Below the pieces are notes generated by a model. It was not told where the DNA came from, ran no database searches, and saw only the letters and a program-made list of their open reading frames with translations. From Neelides folsomi (taxonomy: Eukaryota; Arthropoda; Collembola; Neelipleona; Neelidae), in NCBI GenBank assembly GCA_034687125.1, contig JAQGBZ010000008.1, forward strand, positions 62,001 through 126,000: 64,000 nt of DNA. The letters are read 5' to 3'. The translations under genes and the position numbers were made by a program. The stretch's first letter is position 1, and each line of letters opens with the position of its first letter. Shown piece after piece: positions 26,801 to 34,293 of this stretch.

Positions 26801-29800
26801 TACAGATACACATACGATGACTACAATTACGATGACGGGACGTGGGACCAGACCAATACAACTACCACATTAACTAATAAACGCACCAATGAGCTCCCTC
26901 AGCCTAAAACGGTTCCGACGACGTCTTCTCTCAAAAGCACGCCAGCTGTCATCCCTTCGAAAGCTCCAACTTCCACCGCCACGACCTCCGCGGCGGCTCC
27001 GACATATCCTAATATCCTCGTTACGAAACACGACGAGAAGTCGAAGTACGAAGCGAATTACTATGGTCAACCTACGTCAAAAGGGAATCAAGTCGTTCCT
27101 ACAAGTTCCTCAATTCAGCCCAAGACATCCTCCGCGGCTGTTGTTTCAAGTTCAACTAGTGGATATTCAGACCCGGCGTATCAAGATCCATCCACGTCCT
27201 ACGAAAATCAAACGGGGTATGAAGATTGGAGTTATCAAGGATATTACGACGAGAGCGGGAATTGGATTCAATACGAACAAACTGGCTACTATGACGAGGC
27301 CGGAAACTGGATTGACACAACTGGTCAATATTATGATTACGAGACGGGGATGTATTACTCGGCCGAGGACTACTATGGCGAATACTCATATGATGAAAAG
27401 GGAAATGTCGTCTATGCTAATTATTCAACAGCGGCAACGACTACAACAACAATCACGTCAACAACAACGGCTGCCTCTACCGTCCCAGCTGTCTCAACAA
27501 CTCACACGCCTAAAACTCTCCCACCAATTCCGACAAGTGCGACAAAGACGTCGCCGTCAAAGACAGCAAATGGCAAACCGCTCACGTCCCAATCTAGTGT
27601 CGAATACAATTATGCATATCAAAGTTCCGAAAATCTTCATACTGCCCCTGGAGAGAAAGGAACAGCTAATGGGGCAAATTCATTGAGCAGAAGAGCCAGT
27701 TTCCGTCGTCAGGCTTCCACAAGAGACTATGGAATCGAAGGGCCTCCGGTCACATTCCCTTCTAGCAAATCATCCGTTGTCACTTCGACGCCCGCAACTT
27801 CCATTTCCAAAGGGATCGAACCGCTTCCTTCCATTAGCAATAAGACTCAAGAGTACCCCGTAGACGAGACCGGATATTCTTATGATGAACAAATGGCTTG
27901 GGATGGACAATACGGCGACAGCCAATACTATGAGCAATATGATGAACATGGAAATCTTATTGAAGATATGTCCGCTGGTCCCGTCCATATGGATTCTATT
28001 GAGTCGAACACATCTGATACCATTAGGTAATTTCAAAAAATAATACAATAAATGATATTTAACCATATACATACGGAGTGGCCCAGGGATCGATAGGTTT
28101 AAACATATGCAATTGTTATATAAATATATATGTTTAAACCTATCGATCACTGGGCCACCCTGTACATACATATTATACTAACAATATTATGGTATATTAT
28201 TGTAAATTACTTAATATCTACTTTTATAAAATATTAAGCTTTGAATTTGTTCGGGCTTTTCTCTCTTACTACAACAGGGTGGTCTGAATAAAAATACCAT
28301 CCTGACCGGAATCTTTCCGAGGTCAAAATGACGGGCGAATTTTTTTAATTAACCCAATCGTCCTCGAGAAATCTGCGACAATGTGGGTTTTGGCAAGGAG
28401 GAGTTTCACAAACTTTTGAAATATTTTGTAAAAGTTGGCGAGTTTGAGTTTGAGACAAACGTTTCAATAGGAACGAATTTAGAATATTTTCGACTTTTCG
28501 AACTAAGAGTCCATTTTAATTGATCACTAAATAGATTCATTTCTTTTCATGTTGTATTAGAGAAATCGGAGTCCGTTTCGCCGTTCCGGCTCAGGTAATG
28601 CCAGATTCGTGTAGCAAATTCCCAACTCTGGGTCATAGTCATGATTTTGAAAGGTGTCGATGGGTTAATTAAAAAATTCTCCCATCATTTAAATAATGGA
28701 AGGATTCCGTATTGTTGTAATAAAAGCTAAAAGTCGACGGATTACGAAACTGATACTTTATAAAGATAGACCAGCAATGGGCCCGTTTCCCTACGAGTTC
28801 GTAACAATCCGTTGACCCGAAATGTGTCTGAGGGTCATAGTATGATTTTAAAATGTGTCCGGGGGCCAGATATCGAACCCACGGTTTGTACTATTTTGTA
28901 CCCTTAAATAGTTTTTAATGGATAGAAGTTACAAACCAGTCGGGAGACTGGCCGATTGCTGGTAGATAATATAAGATTATTATTAGATAAATCTGTTCAA
29001 TTAAATTTTATGTAATTGCTATAATAGAATATAAACAATATTTTTAAAACCCAAACAGTGGAATAAGTTATTTGGGTAATAAAATGTTTAAATGTAAATG
29101 AAATACAAGGTGGAAATATGTTGAACTTATTTCATGGTTTGGGTTTTGAAAATGGGGAAGTCAAAGTGAGAATGTTGCCAATAAATTTTCCTCATGAATT
29201 ATTCCTGATTGAACAGAGATCCTGAAGCCCAAGACAAATTCGAGGCTCAATATTGGCAGAAACAGCGAGAGCGAATCGCGAAACAGTCCTCCATCACTGT
29301 CCAAGATACCTACAGCTACGATCCCTACTCTGGAGGCAACATTTTGGAACCAATGGACAAACCTCCGACAGTAGTAATAACCAACGGGACCAAGAAGGAA
29401 ATTTCAATTGAGCCGAGGAAGGGAAGCGTTGATGACTGGGCGTCAAGTTCCCGGAACGTCTCGCTCGATCAAGACGGCTACTACGATGACCGCGACCGCC
29501 TAGGCATTAAAAAAGACATGTTGAGCTTCAGAGAGGAGAGCATGGAACGCACAATAGGGGATGATGAATATCTGGAAGATGAAGACGAAATTCCTCAACG
29601 GGGCCGGACTGATTCTGTTGACTCCGCTAACCTCGAACCAACTTCCCCGCCACGATCGCCTAAAAATCTCATATCGGAAATTAAAGATGACAAAGTAATG
29701 AATGATTGAATTGATATTGCTTCTAAAATATTACCAATATGAAATTATAAACAAAATTTTAAACTCCTTTGTTGATAATCCATTTATTACACTGTTCAAT

Positions 29801-30106
29801 TCTTTTAAATCCATTTGTATGTAACTCTATACTTAAATACTATAAAAATTATTTAAAATTTTACTTATAACTTAGCTTTGAAAACTCTATTTAATTCTAT
29901 TAAAATGTTATATAATCGCTTTTTAGATGATTGATGGATTAGAAGAACGTAAATCGTCACTTGAAGTGCCTGTAAAGGAAGGAAAGAAAACGGTGTCATT
30001 TGACGAAGAGCCTCCGAAAGTGAAGATCATTGAGCGAGTGACGAAAGGGATGACGCCGAGGGAGAAATGGCTCTGGTCCATGAACAGGATCTGCGCTCAA
30101 CTCGCG
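8797..30106 (+). CDS. unc-13: unc-13 / Munc13 synaptic priming protein, long C2A-containing isoform, N-terminal 1064 residues
   Basis: UNC-13 proteins prime synaptic vesicles at the active zone by opening syntaxin and templating SNARE assembly. Fourteen exons join with matching phases: 8797-8818, 10096-10125, 10439-10541, 14957-15074, 15477-15600, 17520-17639, 22132-22492, 22688-22735, 24263-24369, 24547-24745, 26607-26687, 26806-28026, 29217-29694, 29927-30106. Residues 1-133 match the Munc13 C2A domain almost motif for motif ([44 protein letters not shown]). Residues 173-1004 are a low-complexity Tyr/Ser/Thr/Gln-rich linker with a YYDE-GNW repeat. Residues 1047-1064 match the calmodulin-binding helix. 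The start is MSLL, as in vertebrate Munc13-1. C1, C2B, MUN and C2C lie downstream of the window. Family assignment is very secure; exact use of small or symmetric exons is not. Confidence 0.93.
8819..10095 (+). other. Intron 1
   Basis: 1277 bases of AT-rich intron (GTAAAT...TTTGCAG). I see no gene, repeat family or strong secondary structure in it. Confidence 0.85.
10096..10125 (+). CDS. unc-13: unc-13 exon 2, 30-nt exon of C2A
   Basis: Encodes [10 protein letters not shown], the first beta strand of C2A. The acceptor is CCTTTGCAG and the donor CAAG|GTAAGA. It is symmetric (phase 1 to phase 1), so skipping would keep frame but remove a core strand. It is too short to be found by open-frame length alone. 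Confidence 0.92.
10126..10438 (+). other. Intron 2 with tandem NAGNAG acceptor
   Basis: 313 AT-rich bases ending in a T-run followed by AAGCAG, two overlapping acceptors three bases apart (10433-10438). Use of the first would add one alanine to C2A. Nothing else is visible. Confidence 0.8.
10439..10541 (+). CDS. unc-13: unc-13 exon 3 (C2A core)
   Basis: Residues 18-52 include [13 protein letters not shown] and PSWEQDF, the most diagnostic Munc13 C2A strands. Lys33 aligns with Munc13-1 Lys32, a residue known to matter for C2A homodimerisation. The donor TT|GTAAGT overlaps the target duplication of a transposon that begins 10 bases into the intron. Confidence 0.95.
10552..10855. mobile_element. 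hAT-like MITE with internal minisatellite, inserted at the exon 3 splice donor
   Basis: The termini CAGACCCGGGCG and (reverse complement) CAGACCTGGGCG form an 11/12 inverted repeat. An 8-bp duplication AAGTTTAC flanks it exactly (10544-10551 and 10856-10863). Both features are typical of hAT transposons. The 304-bp body has no transposase. It holds a short CGGAAC/GTTCCG palindrome and five tandem units of about 41 bp. The left duplication supplies intron positions +3 to +10, so the 5' splice site GTAAGT survived the insertion. Confidence 0.85.
10621..10830 (+). repeat. Minisatellite inside the hAT-like MITE, five units of about 41 bp
   Basis: Each unit pairs a GTTCCGATTCCGG block with a GGCCTTCACTTTT block. 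The second block recurs at about 10635, 10677, 10718, 10753 and 10794, giving spacings of 42, 41, 35 and 41. The open frames across the array on both strands are translations of this repeat, not genes. Confidence 0.85.
14957..15074 (+). CDS. unc-13: unc-13 exon 4 (C2A)
   Basis: Residues 52-91, including [16 protein letters not shown], which matches Munc13-1 [15 protein letters not shown] nearly residue for residue. The acceptor is TTCTCTTTCAG and the donor GCC|GTAAGT. It ends in phase 0. Confidence 0.96.
15075..15476 (+). other. Intron 4, weak acceptor region
   Basis: 402 bases. The pyrimidine tract before exon 5 is poor, and three in-frame AGs crowd the junction (ending at 15461, 15473 and 15476). 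No other feature is seen. Confidence 0.75.
15477..15600 (+). CDS. unc-13: unc-13 exon 5 (end of C2A)
   Basis: Residues 92-133: [14 protein letters not shown], then GTKTPTGH and [10 protein letters not shown], matching Munc13-1 EGPGEWLTLDSQVI and LLDAHFELPF. The donor is TTTTG|GTAAGA. The start at GAA 15477 is chosen by alignment; AGs at 15461 or 15473 would add DVLEQ or one Q in frame. Stops upstream prevent a longer exon. Confidence 0.92.
15601..17519 (+). other. Intron 5
   Basis: 1.9 kb of AT-rich intron. A minor GC-richer stretch near 16460-16580 contains a small TACCGC/GCGGTA inverted repeat. No gene is visible. Confidence 0.85.
17520..17639 (+). CDS. unc-13: unc-13 exon 6 (helical tail of C2A)
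   Basis: Residues 133-172, a charged helix with [19 protein letters not shown]. It corresponds to the AKKLEQLNAMRDQDEY segment that follows C2A in Munc13-1. The acceptor has a long T-rich tract ending CTAG; the donor is AT|GTAAGA. It is symmetric, phase 1 to phase 1. Confidence 0.93.
17640..22131 (+). other. Intron 6
   Basis: 4.5 kb of AT-rich intron. It contains an 80-bp hairpin MITE at 19395-19474 and a purine-rich GA tract near 18258-18280. Nothing coding is supported. Confidence 0.85.
19395..19474. mobile_element. 80-bp hairpin MITE, mariner-like ends
   Basis: TACAGAGTGGGCCATAAGTA on the left is the inverted complement of the right end, with one mismatch. The arms run about 30 bp with a loop of about 16 bases, and TA lies at each edge. 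The GTGGGCCATAAGTA end is of the mariner type. It has no coding capacity. Confidence 0.75.
22132..22492 (+). CDS. unc-13: unc-13 exon 7 (linker)
   Basis: Residues 173-293. It opens [19 protein letters not shown], the acidic Ser/Tyr patch that follows the C2A tail in Munc13 proteins (Munc13-1 has DRDSDYRSE at this place). It then becomes Gln/Tyr/Asn-rich and disordered, with a HGHHGH cluster. The acceptor is TTTTTTGCAG and the donor AA|GTAAGA. Confidence 0.93.
22688..22735 (+). CDS. unc-13: unc-13 exon 8, 48-nt exon, possible cassette
   Basis: Encodes 16 residues ([15 protein letters not shown] and a shared Gly). The acceptor ATTACAG and donor GG|GTAAAA are both valid. It enters and leaves in phase 2, so inclusion or skipping both keep frame. 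It was identified by splice-phase continuity with exons 7 and 9, not by homology. Confidence 0.78.
23153..23362 (-). other. Exon-like antisense segment in intron 8
   Basis: On the minus strand a strong acceptor (TTTCTCTTTTCCCAG) is followed at once by 69 open codons and a TGA. The frame begins [20 protein letters not shown] and ends FNILEEG. The composition looks coding, but I recognise no family, see no upstream donor exon and find no clear polyadenylation signal. It could be the last exon of a nested gene, a gene fragment, or chance. Confidence 0.25.
23823..24008 (+). other. Candidate in-frame cassette exon in intron 8
   Basis: A 186-nt segment bounded by AG (23821-23822) and GTGAGC (24009-24014) is open for 62 codons. 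It enters and leaves in phase 2, matching exons 8 and 9. It includes [15 protein letters not shown]. The pyrimidine tract is weak and the residues do not resemble the surrounding linker, so it may be a pseudo-exon. Confidence 0.25.
24263..24369 (+). CDS. unc-13: unc-13 exon 9 (linker)
   Basis: Residues 309-344, [20 protein letters not shown] and onward, Tyr/Asp-rich. The acceptor is TTTTTATTTCCAG and the donor CTAA|GTAAGA. The exon itself begins GTATGG, so the acceptor is immediately followed by a donor-like sequence. Confidence 0.9.
24547..24745 (+). CDS. unc-13: unc-13 exon 10 (linker)
   Basis: Residues 345-411, hydrophilic, with [13 protein letters not shown] and many Tyr, Asn and Gln residues. 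The acceptor is CCAATTTTCAG and the donor GG|GTAATC. It was identified by frame and phase continuity. Confidence 0.9.
24746..26606 (+). other. Intron 10
   Basis: 1.9 kb of AT-rich intron, nothing recognisable. Confidence 0.85.
26607..26687 (+). CDS. unc-13: unc-13 exon 11, 81-nt symmetric exon
   Basis: Encodes 27 residues ([17 protein letters not shown] and onward), in the same Tyr/Glu/Thr style as its neighbours. The acceptor is TATTATTGCAG and the donor GA|GTGAGT. Phase 2 to phase 2, so it can be skipped without a frame change. Confidence 0.88.
   Translation, partial: LRGKRSLLLGRIHCNGSNCFQHKIQY
26806..28026 (+). CDS. unc-13: unc-13 exon 12, large linker exon with YYDE-GNW repeats
   Basis: Residues 438-845, intrinsically disordered. 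A Thr/Ser/Pro/Ala-rich block is followed by a Tyr/Asp-rich repeat. [10 protein letters not shown] (583-592) and [10 protein letters not shown] (598-607) are 15 residues apart. Looser copies start near 611 and 629, and a distant one ([10 protein letters not shown]) near 816. A basic Ser/Arg patch ([13 protein letters not shown]) could be a kinase target. The exon begins inside a longer open frame; the true 5' edge is the TTACAG acceptor at 26801-26805 and the donor is AG|GTAATT. A long frame in another register is a shadow. Confidence 0.95.
27239..27420 (+). repeat. unc-13: Coding repeat, YYDE-GNW units in unc-13
   Basis: Four adjacent, increasingly diverged units start at 27239, 27284, 27323 and 27377, encoding [30 protein letters not shown] and [10 protein letters not shown]. 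The unit is tyrosine-rich with an aromatic W in the best copies, an architecture common in condensate-forming linkers. Confidence 0.8.
28072..28164. mobile_element. 93-bp hairpin MITE, mariner-like ends
   Basis: The left arm from TACGGAGTGGCCCAG through GTTTAAACATAT pairs with the right arm ATATGTTTAAAC through CTGGGCCACCCTGTA. Arms are about 36 bp with TA at each edge, starting 45 bases after the exon 12 donor. The outer bases resemble those of the hairpin at 19395, but the inner arms differ, so they are separate families or subfamilies. Confidence 0.75.
28270..28719. mobile_element. Degenerate inverted-repeat DNA element, about 450 bp
   Basis: TACAACA at 28270 matches TGTTGTA ending at 28719. 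Inside, long diverged arms share CGGAATC.TTCC and AATTTTTTTAATTAACCCA (about 28317-28366 against 28655-28708). A unique CAGGGTGGTCTGAATAAAAA stretch interrupts the left arm only. There is no transposase. Confidence 0.45.
28770..28963. mobile_element. Short hAT-like MITE
   Basis: ACCAGCAATGGGCCCGTTTC on the left matches the reverse complement of the right end (ACCAGCAATCGGCCAGTCTC) at most positions. The body is about 190 bp without coding. CAGCAAT ends are hAT-like. I could not find a clean 8-bp duplication, so the family call is tentative. Confidence 0.5.
29217..29694 (+). CDS. unc-13: unc-13 exon 13 (linker, acidic)
   Basis: Residues 845-1004. It opens with a charged segment ([15 protein letters not shown]) and continues with an acidic stretch ([10 protein letters not shown]) and a proline motif EPTSPPRSP. 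The acceptor is TGAACAG at 29210-29216; the donor AAA|GTAATG ends in phase 0. It is disordered, with no globular domain. Confidence 0.93.
29927..30106 (+). CDS. unc-13: unc-13 exon 14 (calmodulin-binding helix)
   Basis: Residues 1005-1064, phase 0 at both ends. The end reads [18 protein letters not shown] and aligns with the Munc13-1 calmodulin site (NWLRAFNKVRMQLQ). Trp1052, Met1056 and Ile1059 occupy the 1-5-8 anchor positions. In Munc13 this segment couples residual Ca2+ to priming. The donor is GCG|GTAAGT; the next exon should begin the region before C1 and lies outside the window. Confidence 0.93.
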
Positions 30107-33100
30107 GTAAGTTTCTCTTTCCTATTTCTCTCATTAGGGGTAAATCAATCGAATTACCCGAGACATAACTTCATTTTTCTTCTTACATTCACTCGACGGT
30201 CTCAATATTCTTTTTTTCCTCACAACTTTTCATTTTATTGAGACGTCTGGCAAACTCATGGGAAGCGTCTTTTCACTTTTATCATGGCAAATCTACTTTC
30301 TTGAACTTTTTCTAGCGCTCTGGTGAGATTCCAGAACTTGAACTTTCACATCTTATGAGCAAAGTATTTGGAAAATATAATATTTCAAGTATACGGAGTA
30401 TAAAAAATTCTGTTAACTTCTGATATATATTAAATTAATATGGCAATTAATTCAATGTCTATATTATTAAAAGAGTATAAAATGGGATAACATCGGGATA
30501 TGTTATTAATTAGTCAAAGAATATGCTATATAGGATATTAATTTAGAATAGCATTACAAATTGAGTTAGCAAACTGAGCTCCATTTTCAAAAGGAGTTTT
30601 TGGGTCGTTGGGAGGATTAAGGGTTTGAGTGGTTGGATGAGGCGTATGAAGATCCCATTTTGTCTTCCATGCCTCCGCCCTTGTAACCGGTAATGAGTGG
30701 AGACAAAAAGGAGAAACGGATGGGAAATCCTGTCAAGTGAAACGGAAAAGAGGGAAAGTTAAAGTACTTCACTTGGGAAAGACGCGGATGTCGAGGGAAT
30801 AGTGATAATGTCATGTTGAGTCGGGAGCCGAACTCTCCCATTAAATTACACCTCCTTTATCATCTTCATTTCCTCCCCCGCCCATCGAATCTCTACGAAT
30901 ATCAATAAATCTCGCTGCATTCACACGTTATATGACTAGACCGCCGTATCTAAATGATAAAAATATCGATTTTCATTAATTTTTTATTCACTTTTTATTA
31001 TGTAACTATCCAAGTAATTTTTAATTTTTCTTTTTTTCTGTATAATTTCCTTCTAACTCTTACGTCGATGAATATTACGAATAGTCTTTTAAAAATTCCA
31101 ATATGATTTTGTTATTAGAATAGTTGTACACTCGTGAGTATTTATACTATTCTGTAAGGTTTATCCATACATCACTTAAAATGCCAACTTCTAATTAATG
31201 AGTCGATTCATCTTCAAATCTTTTTCCCTTTCTTCACTTTACATCCTCTTTTACAATGGATTTCCATCAAGGACTAATCCCCGATCGTTCATTGACCCCT
31301 TACATAATTTTTTATAAAGTATTTCAAAATGAGAGTCTCATATATCTCAGTATGGTACATTGAACGCTAAGTTTTATGTCAAAATATTGTAAAGAGTGGA
31401 ATGAAGAGGAAATTCTAATTCCTCCGTTTTTATTCTCTCCATCTCTCCATCAATCAAATGAATATAAGGAAATTCATCCAAGCTTCTGCTCCATCCGGGA
31501 AGCAGCATGGTTGAAAATTGAGTTTGAATCAATCCTGCGGGTATTATTCTCCATGTATTAAGAGAATTGCTGGATCAAAGTTTCCGAATCTGGATCTGAC
31601 TATTCTATCCACTTTTGGATATAGTAAAAGTAGCCGCCCCAGTCTTTCATTTATTAACAATTTCCATTGAGTTTCGAATCCGAATGTTGGATAATACTTT
31701 CAATAGGAATGGCAATATTTTCAGACATGTGCTTATCAAAGTAACTTTCAATATGGAATTGTAGCCTACCACTGCTCGTATTTCTATACACGCACATACC
31801 TAGTGTATCTTATACACAATACCTACATCGTATATTTCAACCATGGTTGAATGTGTTTAGGTACTATACGTACATTTTCCTACAAAGGGGCAGAAAGAAC
31901 GCTGTTAGAAATTTTGTTTGTTATCCTGCCTCCAAAGCGAATTTCACTCGTCTGGAAATAAGGGTACCCCTATTGACTACTAAACCATCATTCCTCTTCC
32001 CCGCAGTTGTTCTCAGTTCCCAATTTATTGTATTAAATTATTCCGCTTATATTCCGCCAACTTAAATATGTACATTTTTCCTCACCCTCCACCGAACAAA
32101 TGTTTTTGCAACACGTGAAACTGAAAGTGCCCATACATCCCGTCTCACTCTTTCAAACTACTGAGGGGACGCACATAGATATTTTTTCATACAATCCTTT
32201 CTTAAAATTTTGAAGGTCTGGAAGTTATGTTGATCTCATTGCATCGCAAAATGGCTTCCTTTTTTATCAACCCTCCTTCACTTGAGTTTGTATTGGGGGA
32301 CTCTCGAGGGAGGGAATTCCCATTTTCTTAATGGGCATAAGATGTTTTGGACGGGAAATTGAGGTGGAATTGAGAATGATGAGATCTATTGCTGTAAAGG
32401 GATTTACTAGGAAGAGTTGAAGAGAGTCTGGCTACTTAATCTGCTGGCTGAGTGAAATGTGTAGTTTTGGCTCAGCTTCCCTTGAAGATGACCTCGATGG
32501 CCTCGGCGGGACGACTGTGGTAATAATGGGAAATGAGGATATAAGTAGAATGGGATATATCATCATCATGAGAGACGGTCAGAGGGATTTGATTCGACTA
32601 GAATGTAACTTCTGAACGTGTGTTAGTTAGAAACTCCCATTTACCCACTTTCCCCTATGGGGGAGAAATAAAACCCATTCCCTGTCACGACTGTCTCAAC
32701 ACTCCCACAATGACCTCAACAATATCTCCGCACTTTCATTCCTTCATCGCACTTTCACTGACCTAACTTATTCGACAACATCTCTTAAACTTTTTAAGTT
32801 GGATTTCCACATTTTCCACCAAAAAACTATTAAAATTAAATCCAGTTTTTAATTACATGTAATATATAATTATTGTAATTGTCAAATCATAATTTTTTAT
32901 AAATATTAGAATATATTTATTTATTTATTATTAAATATTAAAAATATAGGAAGGTAATAAATAAAGACAAATAAGGAAAAAAGTTAATTGCAAGTGGGTT
33001 TAGCTTGTCAATATTTACACAGCAGTTGAACGGAATGATTATCAAGGTTAAACTAAGGTTTTTAAAAGAAACAACCTCGAGAAGCCACATTAATTTATAT

Positions 33101-34293
33101 TATTGTTAATTAATACGTAAATGAGGAATTATTTCCAAACAAACTTTATTAATGCATTTCATTCACTCGATTAATTTGATAAACGTATAGTAGTTTTATT
33201 TAAAATTCCTAATATAGTGATTAAAAACGCTAAATTAAATTAAAAAATATAACTGTCTGTTCAAAAATATAATAGTTTTTAAAGTGGCAATTTAAGTGAC
33301 TAATTACACGAGGTATCAAAATAATTGGTTTATTTAAAAAGTTTAGCTATATATTCCCCATATACTATTCCTCCATTTCCAGTTTCATTCAAAGAACGAC
33401 TAAAAAACGTTAAATTTGGGAAAGTTTGACGATTCGTCTGATAAAAAGGTTAATTAGATTTGCAGAGACGTTATACCAACGTTATAGTCGTATTAAGCAA
33501 AGGATTGATCCTAATAGATTTTTGGAAATAAATCCGTTATTCCAAACATTGAACAGCGTTGGAAATTGTGTAAGACGAGGGAGAAAGGTCAAATTATCAG
33601 CCGATGTTTGTGCTCGAACAGTGAAGGATGTAAAGTGGGGGAAAAGGTTCACCTCGAGATCAATTTAGTTTGGCCAAGCCAACCCAATTTCGCAATTTAG
33701 AATTGTGGGTGGAAGTGATAAGGACAATCAAGAAGGCGTATCCGTAGTTGATAAATCTAATTAGGAAAGGAACCAAACTGAATCTCAGGTTCATGTGGTG
33801 AGAGGGAGGAAGTATTCCAGTAATTGTTCGCTTCCATCCCGGATTTTACATATTGGACTTTCAATCTGCATTTTAACTATTTCTAACTTCAGTTCCTCTT
33901 TGACTTTTCCACTGGTAAGGTTATTTTTATGAATTTGTTGCGAATTCCTTAATATAATTTGTGATTTCTTAGAACCAGAAGTTTGAATTTAAATAATATT
34001 TAATTATAGTATTTCTATCTAGTGTAATTATAAAATTAATTACAAAGTGATTAAAACCACTGTAGAGTTTATAAGTTTGTCAAAAGATCATACACGTCGT
34101 TTTCAATATCATTATAAAAACCCAAAGGGGAATTTAAAAGGGCTTTCTAGCTGCGAATAAGTTATTGATGGTGATAGTTTCCAATTTCCTCAGTTAAATC
34201 CTTGTAAGCGTTGCGGTTCGTCGGGACGAAGTTGTTGAGTAACCCAATTACGGTTCCTTTTGATCTCCTTCCTCTTTCCCATTTCCCAATCAG
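30107..34293 (+). other. Intronic region between the long-isoform exons and the internal alternative exon
   Basis: 4.2 kb without a supportable gene. A good donor (CACTG|GTAAGG, GT at 33914-33915) could end a non-coding first exon that splices to 34294. TATAAAA at 34113-34119 is a second promoter clue. The rest is ordinary AT-rich sequence. Confidence 0.6.
33880..34200 (+). promoter_or_regulatory. Candidate internal promoter region of the short isoform
   Basis: Immediately upstream of the alternative exon lie an arthropod-type initiator TCAGTT (33889-33894), a strong donor at 33914 and a TATAAAA box at 34113-34119. Either a short spliced leader exon or a TATA-driven start could supply the 5' end. 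The elements are short and common, so this is suggestive only. Confidence 0.3.

Larger units (their letters stand above)
28027..29216 (+). other. Intron 12, three transposon remnants
   Basis: 1.2 kb, of which more than half is three separate inverted-repeat elements (28072-28164, 28270-28719, 28770-28963). No coding sequence is seen. Confidence 0.8.

Noticed and set aside
26889-27686. 265-codon frame overlapping exon 12 in another register
   Set aside because: A shadow of the repetitive exon 12 codons: Arg/Gln-rich, with no matching phases and no homology.
33426-33668. 80-codon basic frame upstream of the alternative exon
   Set aside because: No ATG start and no convincing acceptor or donor; the residues match nothing I know.
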